5,005 nucleotides of DNA from Candidatus Omnitrophota bacterium (GTDB lineage: Bacteria > Hinthialibacterota > Hinthialibacteria > JAKQFZ01). The position numbers and the translations under genes were made by a program. A model generated the notes under the pieces. That model did no database searches and had not been told where the DNA came from. It saw only the letters and a program-made list of their open reading frames with translations. The stretch lies in the NCBI GenBank assembly GCA_029558215.1, contig JAKQFZ010000980.1:1-5005 (forward strand). The letters run 5' to 3'. Of this stretch, positions 1 through 5,005 are shown piece after piece (position 1 is the stretch's first letter; each line of letters opens with the position of its first letter).

Positions 1-1
1 C

Positions 2-475
2 TTTGTCAGTATATCCGATCCATCAATGGCGCTGCTTCTAGTCGGCGTTGATCCCCAAAAACCACCGGCCTATCTACGTCTTGCCCATGAGGGCATTCTT
101 CTGAAGCGTGGTTGTTCTTGGGAGCAGTTGCCGGAATTCCTTGCTATGGCAGACTTGGTCGTAATCCCACAACGCAGACATCAGATTTCGCTCGGACAAA
201 TGCCAGCAAAATTGACAGACGCCATGGCTATGGCTAAACCCATTATCGCGTCGGCAGTGTCGGACATTCCAGAGTACCTTCAGGGACGGGGCTACACCTT
301 TGAACCAGGCAATGTGCGAGAGCTCGCAGACCTGATTCAAAAAGTGCTTTGTCTGCCAGAGGAATCAAGAGAGATGGGCGCGAGAGCCAGGTGCTATTTC
401 CTCTCTAACCTCACATACGCATCCATGTGCATCCAACTGCAGAAACTCATACCGAGTAAGTTCCGCCAAATGTAG
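2..475 (+). CDS. GT4-like glycosyltransferase, C-terminal part (5' truncated by window)
   Basis: The frame is open from base 2 to the TAG at 473-475, giving 157 visible residues; the ATG at 26 is probably internal because the reading frame continues upstream of it. The fragment matches the C-terminal nucleotide-sugar-binding Rossmann half of GT-B fold family 4 enzymes. It has a strand ALLLVGVDP (visible residues 10-18), then LPEFLAMADLVVIPQ (43-57), then GQMPAKLTDAMAMAKPIIAS (65-84) and SDIPEYL (87-93), and a FEPGN turn near 101-105. The block DAMAMAKPII replaces the usual E-A-M-A-x-G-K-P, so the last acid of the classic EX7E motif is Asp here and the first acid is not obvious. Such enzymes transfer a sugar from a nucleotide donor, often in polysaccharide or cell-envelope synthesis; the donor and acceptor cannot be told. 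It is 145 bases from the next gene and a promoter lies between, so it is likely a separate transcription unit. Confidence 0.85.
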   Translation, partial: FVSISDPSMALLLVGVDPQKPPAYLRLAHEGILLKRGCSWEQLPEFLAMADLVVIPQRRHQISLGQMPAKLTDAMAMAKPIIASAVSDIPEYLQGRGYTFEPGNVRELADLIQKVLCLPEESREMGARARCYFLSNLTYASMCIQLQKLIPSKFRQM

Positions 476-501
476 GTTTTGCCTGTTCTGTATGTGTGCA
501 G

Positions 502-511
502 CTGTCGACAG
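502..511. repeat. Perfect 10-bp palindrome CTGTCGACAG
   Basis: CTGTCGACAG is a perfect inverted repeat in the intergenic region, 27 bases after the glycosyltransferase stop. It is followed by a weak 5-bp inverted pair GTGCT (511-515) / AGCAC (525-529). There is no T-run after either, so it does not look like an intrinsic terminator. It could be a dimeric protein-binding site, but ten bases is short and chance is possible. Confidence 0.25.
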
Positions 512-554
512 TGCTCTCAAGTTCAGCACGCCCAATGAAAACGGTATCTCTCTG

Positions 555-584
555 TTGACAAAGTGTGCCACCGTGTGCCATTAT
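555..584 (+). promoter_or_regulatory. Candidate sigma70-type promoter for the HTH/ATPase operon
   Basis: A perfect -35 box TTGACA (555-560) is followed after 18 bases by CATTAT (579-584), which matches the TATAAT consensus at four of six positions. Other registers of the AT-rich core (580-586) are possible with a longer spacer. Transcription would start near 591, giving a leader of about 30 bases before the ATG at 621. It is the only gap of promoter size in the window, just ahead of the tightly packed gene series. The -35/-10 consensus is that of E. coli-like housekeeping sigma factors; whether it holds in this organism is inferred. Confidence 0.5.
563..580 (+). repeat. Tandem GTGTGCCA direct repeat inside the promoter spacer (possible operator)
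   Basis: GTGTGCCA occurs at 563-570 and again at 573-580, separated by CC, so the two copies are 10 bp apart, about one turn of the helix, and lie on the same DNA face. They fill most of the space between the -35 and -10 boxes, and the second copy overlaps the first bases of the -10. A related GTGTGCA occurs at 494-500. Direct repeats phased this way are a usual form of operator. MerR-type regulators also act in promoter spacers, though normally on inverted repeats and 19-20 bp spacers. The binding protein is unknown; the HTH protein encoded next is an obvious candidate. Confidence 0.4.
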
Positions 585-620
585 ATGCCCGCAAAAGATG
601 GTCTGGGCTAGGCAGATGGT

Positions 621-809
621 ATGGACGAGAAACTCATGACGTTGGACAATCTTGCCGAGTACCTGAACCTGAGTCGGCGAACGGTCTATCGCCTGCTTCA
701 GGAGAAGGATTTACCCGCCTACCGCATTGGGAGTCATCTGAGGTTCAGGCGGGGCGACATTGACGATTGGCTGCAGACCAAGAGGTTGGACGATTCTAAA
801 CTGGGCTAG
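621..809 (+). CDS. Excisionase-type (HTH_17) small DNA-binding protein
   Basis: This is a 62-residue protein made almost wholly of one winged helix-turn-helix domain of the MerR-like excisionase family. MTLDNLAEYLNLSRRTVYRL (6-25) forms the two HTH helices, with S18-R19-R20-T21-V22 leading into the recognition helix. LPAYRIGSHLRFRRGDIDDW (31-50) is the hallmark wing and final helix (aYRIG..lRFrr.DId.WL). The tail LQTKRLDDSKLG is short, so there is no partner domain on this chain. An in-frame TAG at 609-611 limits the start to ATG 621 or the ATG at codon 6 (636); a weak AGG at 610-612 favours 621. The stop TAG overlaps the AGGAG of the next gene, suggesting translational coupling. Family members bind DNA as phage excisionases or as plain transcription regulators. 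With no integrase nearby, a regulatory role working with the downstream ATPase is more likely. Confidence 0.88.
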   Translation: MDEKLMTLDNLAEYLNLSRRTVYRLLQEKDLPAYRIGSHLRFRRGDIDDWLQTKRLDDSKLG

Positions 810-812
810 GAG
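808..812 (+). promoter_or_regulatory. Ribosome binding site AGGAG supporting the GTG start at 821
   Basis: AGGAG lies 8 bases before GTG 821 and overlaps the TAG stop (807-809) of the HTH gene. The ATPase frame is closed upstream by TAA at 797-799 and has no ATG between that stop and 821, so this site decides the GTG start and links translation of the two genes. Confidence 0.75.
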
Positions 813-820
813 CTGTTTGG

Positions 821-3460
821 GTGGCATCAGGTGCTGTTTGTCCGTTCTGCAATGCAACGATCGAGCCAGAGTTTCCTTTGTGCTCATCCTGCGGTGCTTT
901 GTTGGTCGGAGCCTCTGTGGGCGTGACTCACTTTGACTCCACCGCGGGGCTGTTGCCTTTTGTCGGCCGCACTGATGAGATGGAGAGCATTCGTCGTGCC
1001 GCGGAAACGGCTCTTGCCGGTTCCAAGCAGATTCTCTGGATCTCCGGCAGGCCTGGCGTGGGAAAGACCCGACTGCTTTCCGAAGCCGTGTCCACTCTTC
1101 TGAGCCAATTCCATGTAACGAGATCTGTTTGTTCCTCTCATGGTCAATACGTCCCATTTCGTGCATTCGCTGACCTGTTCCGCAAGGCAGCGGACATTCG
1201 GCTCAACGATTCCGTCGAGAACAACCTTAAGCAGATACAGAAAAGGCTCGTCGTTCCTGAGGGATTCGAAGTCCAACACTGGGATCAACGGCTTGTGGAA
1301 CTCCTGGGTTGGCAGTTGGGAAACGGACAGGGCATTCCTGCCACCGAACGCAGGCGACAGACAATCCTGTCCGCCAAGACTGCTCTGCTCGGTCTTGCAA
1401 GAACCAGACCGACCTGCTTGATCCTGGAAGACATTCAGTGGATGGATGCATCGAGTTGGGAACTGCTCGATGGAATTCTGAATGACTTTGAAGATCTGCC
1501 TCTCCTGATCTGTCTGACTTCCAGAGAACCTTGGCAACCCGCCAGGGAACTTCCACACGAATGCCTGACAAAGATCGTTCTTCAGCCATTGGATTCAGAA
1601 CAGACTTCAGACTTGCTCGGAGCAATCTTCGCCTCTCACACACTCCCTGATTTCATGCTCGATTCCTTGAAAAAGGATCAGGAGTGGACACCCCTCTACA
1701 TAGATCAGTTGGTGCGAAAACTGATCAGTCAGAACATCGTCAAAGAGGGAAAAGATGACTGGATGCAGGAAACGCCTCTGGACGATGAACTGATTCCACG
1801 AGAACTCGTCAACTTGATTCAATCGCGTATTGCCGGACTTGGGGAAGGCATTCGTCAGATTCTTGAGGTGGGCGCTGTCATTGGGGCTCCGTTCACGTCC
1901 GATTTGCTGGAACGCCTGCAGATATGTTCCGAAGGACTGCGAGAGAAGGTGGCCATGCTTGAGGCGATGGGCTTCCTCGCGAGAACCGACCAGGAAGAAG
2001 ATCTGCACTACGTCCTCAACCACGCCGTCACACAGGAAGTCGTCTACAATTCACTGATGCAGGATCACAGGAAGGCGATGCATGCCCGAGTTCTGCAGAC
2101 TCTTCTGTCACTCTATGGTGACGACAGCGAAGCCCATTACGAGATGATGGCATACCATGCCTATGAAGCAAACCTTCCAGACGTCGCCCTGCGCTATTTG
2201 ACCAAATGCGCGCGCAAGGCGCGAGATCAGTATGCCAACCGTGAAGCGCTTGAATTCTATGGGCAGATTCTCTCGCTGCTGGTGCAAAGCCCGCGTCTTC
2301 GGGAGCACACAGACCAGATCGTTGATTTCCTGCTGAAGCAGGCGGAAGTCCATCGGTACATCGGAGAGATGGAAGAGGCAAAGGCTGACTTGGAGCAGGC
2401 TCAACAGGCCGCTCAGCGGACAAAGAACGGCGCACGTCAGGCTCAGGTTGAGATGGCGGGTGCTTTGTTGGCTCTGTCCGTGGGAGCGTCGAGAGAAGCA
2501 GGAGAGCATCTCAACAAGGCCGGAATGTTACTGGAGCCAGTGGATGAGCCTCGCCTGAAGATGGAACTGGCGAATCTCCAAGGCATCCATGCCTGGAGAG
2601 CAGGCCGACTGGACGACGCAGAGGGACTCTACCACGGGGTGATCGAGATCGGAGACACGCTCAGTGATCTGACGTACGTTGCCAACGCTTACAACAATCT
2701 TGGATTGATCGCCTACAGTAAGGGTGACCTTCATCGGGCATTCGAACTGCATTCGAAAGCCTTGAAAGTCAGACAACAGATGGATGATTTGTGGGGTCAG
2801 GCCGCTTCACACAACAACATCGGAATCGTGTTCGAGAACAACAACCATGAAGATTCCGCCGAGCGTGAGTACTTGCAGGCACTGAATCTGGCTCGAACAA
2901 CAGGATTTCGAGAAGTCGAGACTGCAGCACTCGCCAATCTCGGTCAGTGTGCAGAGAACAAAGGACTCTTTCCTCAGTCACTCGAATACAATTCACGCTC
3001 TCTCGATCTGGCAACTCGCCTGGGGGACAGAAGATCTCAGGCAATTGCTCTGGATAATCTTGGCAATACTCACTATCTCTGTGGTTTATTTTCAGAGGCA
3101 CAGGACAAACACGGAGCTGCACTGCGCCTGGCGGAGTCTCTTGATGATGGAGACATCTGCTGCCGAGCCCTGCTGGGTCTCTGTTTCGATTTGATCAATG
3201 GGGGAAAAACCGACGAAGCCGAGTCTCTTTGCGACCGAGCGGAACAGATTGTTGTTCGGCTTGGTTTCAATGAGACTCGGCCGAGACTGTATCGAGCCAG
3301 AGCGGAGCTCCTTCTGGCTCGCGGCGATATCCCCGGTGCACAGGATGAGGCGAGCAAGGCAATGAGAAGCGCTCAGGAGATGCACTTGAGGGCAGAGGAA
3401 ACTCGGGCTACTGTACTTTGGAACAGGTTGCGGCAGGACAAGAGCGGGAACGGAAAGTGA
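821..3460 (+). CDS. Zinc-ribbon / AAA (COG3899-like) ATPase with C-terminal TPR array
   Basis: An 879-residue cytoplasmic protein with no signal peptide or membrane segment. Domains in order: a zinc ribbon with CPFC (7-10) and CSSC (21-24); an AAA_16/STAND-like ATPase opening with PFVGR (46-50), Walker A GRPGVGKT (76-83), Walker B-like LILEDIQWMD (200-209) and a LLICLTSREPW strand with sensor-type Arg (228-238); a winged-helix-like region of the predicted-ATPase type (RELVNLIQSRIAGL, 327-340; EVGAVIG, 349-355; HAVTQEVVYNSL, 401-412); then helical repeats to the end. TPR signatures recur with near-perfect 40-residue spacing: NNLG (625-628), NNIG (665-668), ANLG (705-708), DNLG (745-748) and a degenerate ALLG (783-786). 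This arrangement resembles the ATP-switch and TPR parts of MalT/LAL regulators and of class III cyclases, but the chain carries no cyclase, kinase or HTH output. The HTH protein 11 bases upstream may supply it. The TPR face probably binds a partner protein or ligand; its identity is unknown. Start is GTG 821 with a good AGGAG. Confidence 0.9.
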   Translation: MASGAVCPFCNATIEPEFPLCSSCGALLVGASVGVTHFDSTAGLLPFVGRTDEMESIRRAAETALAGSKQILWISGRPGVGKTRLLSEAVSTLLSQFHVTRSVCSSHGQYVPFRAFADLFRKAADIRLNDSVENNLKQIQKRLVVPEGFEVQHWDQRLVELLGWQLGNGQGIPATERRRQTILSAKTALLGLARTRPTCLILEDIQWMDASSWELLDGILNDFEDLPLLICLTSREPWQPARELPHECLTKIVLQPLDSEQTSDLLGAIFASHTLPDFMLDSLKKDQEWTPLYIDQLVRKLISQNIVKEGKDDWMQETPLDDELIPRELVNLIQSRIAGLGEGIRQILEVGAVIGAPFTSDLLERLQICSEGLREKVAMLEAMGFLARTDQEEDLHYVLNHAVTQEVVYNSLMQDHRKAMHARVLQTLLSLYGDDSEAHYEMMAYHAYEANLPDVALRYLTKCARKARDQYANREALEFYGQILSLLVQSPRLREHTDQIVDFLLKQAEVHRYIGEMEEAKADLEQAQQAAQRTKNGARQAQVEMAGALLALSVGASREAGEHLNKAGMLLEPVDEPRLKMELANLQGIHAWRAGRLDDAEGLYHGVIEIGDTLSDLTYVANAYNNLGLIAYSKGDLHRAFELHSKALKVRQQMDDLWGQAASHNNIGIVFENNNHEDSAEREYLQALNLARTTGFREVETAALANLGQCAENKGLFPQSLEYNSRSLDLATRLGDRRSQAIALDNLGNTHYLCGLFSEAQDKHGAALRLAESLDDGDICCRALLGLCFDLINGGKTDEAESLCDRAEQIVVRLGFNETRPRLYRARAELLLARGDIPGAQDEASKAMRSAQEMHLRAEETRATVLWNRLRQDKSGNGK

Positions 3461-3464
3461 GGAG
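3460..3464 (+). promoter_or_regulatory. Ribosome binding site AGGAG for the FN3 protein
   Basis: AGGAG, within GAGGAGA at 3459-3465, lies 6 bases before ATG 3471 and overlaps the TGA stop of the ATPase gene (3458-3460). The overlap supports co-translation within one transcript. Confidence 0.75.
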
Positions 3465-3470
3465 AGACAA

Positions 3471-4046
3471 ATGCGCATCATCCGTAAGGTTCATCTGAGG
3501 ATTCTCGGTCTTTGCTTTCTCATTTCTGTTTGTGCTGTCGGTGTTGGCGCGTTCTTGGCAACTCCAGACACTTCTAATGTGGAAAAAGAATATGACCGCA
3601 TCACGCTTGGGGGTGGGGAGTCTTTCCAAGGTCGAATCGTCTGCTCTGATTCCATCACACTTGTTGCGGGAGGCAATGTTCAGAAAAGCAGCCGGTTCGA
3701 GGTGATCTCTGTCAAAACGCAGGGCAACAATGGAATCGCCACAGCCATCGGCTCCAATTCGGTGTATCTCAACTGGGCGTCAAGCCCCGACGGCGTTGTT
3801 CAGACCTATACCGTCTACCGGAGCAATTCGAAAGATGGAACCTATGAGGTTGTGGCAGTTCTCGGTGGAACCGTACTTGAGTACACAGACACGGGACTCA
3901 ACCCGGCGACGACCTATTTTTACAAAGTTGTTGCCTTGGGTGTTGACTCAAGTTCCTGGACTGTTCTGGGCCCTATTGGAGTGAAAACAAAACAGGTGTC
4001 CATGACACCGTTGGCGGCTGACGGAAATTGGAGAGAGTACCGGTGA
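3471..4046 (+). CDS. Small secreted protein with one fibronectin type III domain
   Basis: A 191-residue protein beginning with a Sec-type signal peptide: basic MRIIRKVHLR (1-10), a hydrophobic core to about residue 26, and a likely cut after VGA at 27 (another after FLA at 30). Residues 43-78 are beta-rich and contain ITLVAGGNVQKSSRFEV (62-78). This resembles the short sItL-G-V-gS-F-a motif that sits near other modules in secreted proteins, known to me mainly from Bacteroidota; the match is loose. Residues about 90-174 form an FN3 sandwich: NSVYLNWASSPDGVVQTYTV (96-115), YRS, EYTDTGLNPATTYFYKVVAL (137-156) with the expected L-x-P-x-T-x-Y-x-Y core, and a closing GPIGVKT. The tail (175-191) is short and polar, with no sorting or anchor signal. 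FN3 domains in bacterial exoproteins mediate binding or act as spacers; no catalytic part is seen. It follows the ATPase gene by 10 bases and precedes the beta-helix gene by 22, so it may partner the latter outside the cell. Confidence 0.82.
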   Translation: MRIIRKVHLRILGLCFLISVCAVGVGAFLATPDTSNVEKEYDRITLGGGESFQGRIVCSDSITLVAGGNVQKSSRFEVISVKTQGNNGIATAIGSNSVYLNWASSPDGVVQTYTVYRSNSKDGTYEVVAVLGGTVLEYTDTGLNPATTYFYKVVALGVDSSSWTVLGPIGVKTKQVSMTPLAADGNWREYR

Positions 4047-4056
4047 TGTGCAGGGA

Positions 4057-4061
4057 AGGAG
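4057..4061 (+). promoter_or_regulatory. Ribosome binding site AGGAG for the beta-helix protein
   Basis: AGGAG (within AAGGAGAG) lies 7 bases before ATG 4069 in the 22-base gap after the FN3 gene. It supports ATG 4069 as the start of the last open frame. Confidence 0.75.
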
Positions 4062-4068
4062 AGCAGAA

Positions 4069-5005
4069 ATGAAACGATGGGCAATGGTTGTTGGATGTTT
4101 GTTGTTCACCTGTTCGATGGTTTGGGCACAAGGCGTTACGTTCAACTATGAAGGCCGGATCAAGATAGATGGAAACCCCTACACGGGAGACGGTTACTTT
4201 AAGTTTGCCATTGTGGATGTCAGTGGTGACATCAGCCATTGGTCCAACGACGGCACCAGCACAGTGGGAAATGAGCCGTCTGCAGCGATCGTTTCCAGTG
4301 TGACGGACGGAGTCTTCAACGTCATCATCGGCGATGCATCCATTGCCAACATGTCGGTGCTCATTCCAAGTATGTTCAACGCGAGGGAGAAGGTGTTCCT
4401 GCGTGTGTGGTTCAGTGATACGGGAAGCGCTTTTGAGCAGCTTGTTCCGGACAGAGAGATCACAAACCCAGCACTCTTGGGAATACAGACTTCCGATGAA
4501 CTCATCGTCTACGTGGACGCGGCCATGGGAGACGATCGGTTCACTGGCTATGAAGAAGATCGTCCGAAGAAGACGATTCAGTCTGCGTGGGACTCGATTC
4601 CGTCCATGGTTCGCTCCAATGTGACGGTTCGATTGGCTCAGGGCATCTATCGCGAGTCGGTACTTCTGGCGGGAAAGACACTTATCGGCGATGCAACGAT
4701 ATCGCTTGTTGGAGATCGTTCAGCCCCAGGCAATGTCATTCTCACCGGAGCGGATTCAGGTAATGAGACACTGCCTGTTCGAACGCACGGCCTTACGATC
4801 AGGAGTCAGAAGGGCGTTTACGTCAAAGGGATTCAGCTTCAGTACTTCAGCTTTTCAGGGATATACTTCCTTTCTGGCTCTCACGCTTATGTATGGGACT
4901 GTAAGTGCCTCAACAACAGGATCGGTATCTATGTGACGAGACTCTCGATACTTGAGGCAAAAAATGTCGAGGCAGGAAATGGACTGGGTGGTTCTCAAGG
5001 CATCT
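4069..5005 (+). CDS. Secreted right-handed beta-helix protein, N-terminal part (3' truncated by window)
   Basis: The frame is open from ATG 4069 to the window end (312 complete codons, no stop). It starts with a clear signal peptide, MKRWAMVVGCLLF, with probable cleavage after VWA (residue 20). Residues about 24-135 form a recurrent exoprotein N-terminal module: FNYEGRIKIDGNPYTG (25-40), FKFAIVDVSG (43-52), SHWSNDGTST (56-65), DGVFNVIIGD (80-89), FLRVWFSD (110-117). From memory this module heads many secreted proteins of PVC/FCB and candidate-phylum bacteria. Next comes the classic entry strand of parallel beta-helix proteins, LIVYVDAAMGDDRFTG (145-160) with PKKTIQSAWDSIP (166-178), then helix rungs. 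GIY recurs at 264-266 and 286-288 and GI again at 311-312, a period of about 22-25 residues, with an Asn pair N282-N283 on a turn. The fold is used by pectate-lyase-like enzymes, adhesins and structural surface proteins. No catalytic residues can be assigned in this part, and the C-terminus, where an anchor or sorting signal would be, is missing. Confidence 0.87.
   Translation, partial: MKRWAMVVGCLLFTCSMVWAQGVTFNYEGRIKIDGNPYTGDGYFKFAIVDVSGDISHWSNDGTSTVGNEPSAAIVSSVTDGVFNVIIGDASIANMSVLIPSMFNAREKVFLRVWFSDTGSAFEQLVPDREITNPALLGIQTSDELIVYVDAAMGDDRFTGYEEDRPKKTIQSAWDSIPSMVRSNVTVRLAQGIYRESVLLAGKTLIGDATISLVGDRSAPGNVILTGADSGNETLPVRTHGLTIRSQKGVYVKGIQLQYFSFSGIYFLSGSHAYVWDCKCLNNRIGIYVTRLSILEAKNVEAGNGLGGSQGI

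Noticed and set aside
483..511. LexA/SOS-type box
   Set aside because: The CTG and CAG half-sites have spacers of 8 or 13 bases, not the 10 of the CTG-N10-CAG box.
563..763. 66-residue + strand frame overlapping the HTH gene
   Set aside because: It overlaps a clearly recognisable HTH_17 protein in another frame, starts inside the promoter spacer, and its low-complexity G/R/S/E-rich translation matches no domain.
621..809. Phage excisionase marking an integrated mobile element
   Set aside because: The family name suggests it, but no integrase, attachment repeats or phage genes are visible and the gene is coupled to an ATPase regulator gene.
795..821. Programmed frameshift joining the HTH frame to the ATPase frame
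   Set aside because: The ATPase frame is open only from about 800, no slippery heptamer is present, and a good AGGAG plus GTG start explains the downstream gene as a separate one.
711..1643. Overlapping minus-strand frames of 138-224 residues opposite the ATPase gene
   Set aside because: They lie opposite conserved zinc-ribbon, Walker A and Walker B codons and are rich in Arg, Ser, Gln and Pro with no domain. They are antisense shadows of a real gene.
2028..2509. Minus-strand frames of 133-135 residues opposite the TPR part
   Set aside because: They show shadow-type composition, no ribosome binding site was seen, and the + strand carries conserved repeats throughout.
4069..4128. Lipoprotein signal (VVGC at residues 7-10) in the beta-helix protein
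   Set aside because: The Cys sits inside the hydrophobic core with only six residues before the motif; the later VWA-Q site fits an ordinary signal peptidase I cut better.
3948..4505. Minus-strand frames opposite the end of the FN3 gene and the start of the beta-helix gene
   Set aside because: They span the gap between two good + strand genes, have no domain, and lie opposite the signal peptide and conserved N-terminal module codons.

Overview
The window looks like chromosomal DNA of a Gram-negative-type, uncultured bacterium. The genes are densely packed on the + strand, Shine-Dalgarno sites are purine-rich, and two products carry Sec-type signal peptides. The N-terminal module of the last protein (GRI..DG..YTG..YFKFAIVD.SG...WSNDGTS, then a DGVFNV.IGD stretch) is, from memory, common in secreted proteins of the PVC and FCB superphyla and related candidate phyla. 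The zinc-ribbon/ATPase/TPR protein fits the same groups. This placement is an inference and cannot be fixed to a phylum from the sequence alone.

Layout, all on the + strand: (1) 2-475, the C-terminal end of a GT4-like glycosyltransferase cut by the window start. (2) 476-620, an intergenic region with a TTGACA / CATTAT promoter candidate whose spacer holds two GTGTGCCA copies phased 10 bp apart; a short palindrome lies further upstream. (3) 621-809, a 62-residue excisionase-type helix-turn-helix protein. (4) 821-3460, an 879-residue cytoplasmic protein with an N-terminal zinc ribbon, an AAA/STAND-like ATPase of the COG3899 type and a long C-terminal TPR array. (5) 3471-4046, a small secreted protein with one fibronectin type III domain. 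(6) 4069 to the window end, the first 312 residues of a secreted right-handed beta-helix protein; this open frame runs off the window.

Genes 3 to 6 are separated by only 11, 10 and 22 bases and each downstream gene has a clear AGGAG, so they are probably one operon starting at the promoter near 555-584. My reading is that the HTH protein and the ATPase/TPR protein are two halves of a MalT/LAL-like regulator (DNA-binding part, ATP switch, TPR sensor or scaffold) encoded as separate polypeptides and co-transcribed with the surface or secreted proteins they may control. This is a hypothesis from gene order and domain content. The glycosyltransferase upstream appears to belong to a separate polysaccharide-related unit. 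I found no RNA genes, CRISPR arrays, insertion sequences or attachment sites.
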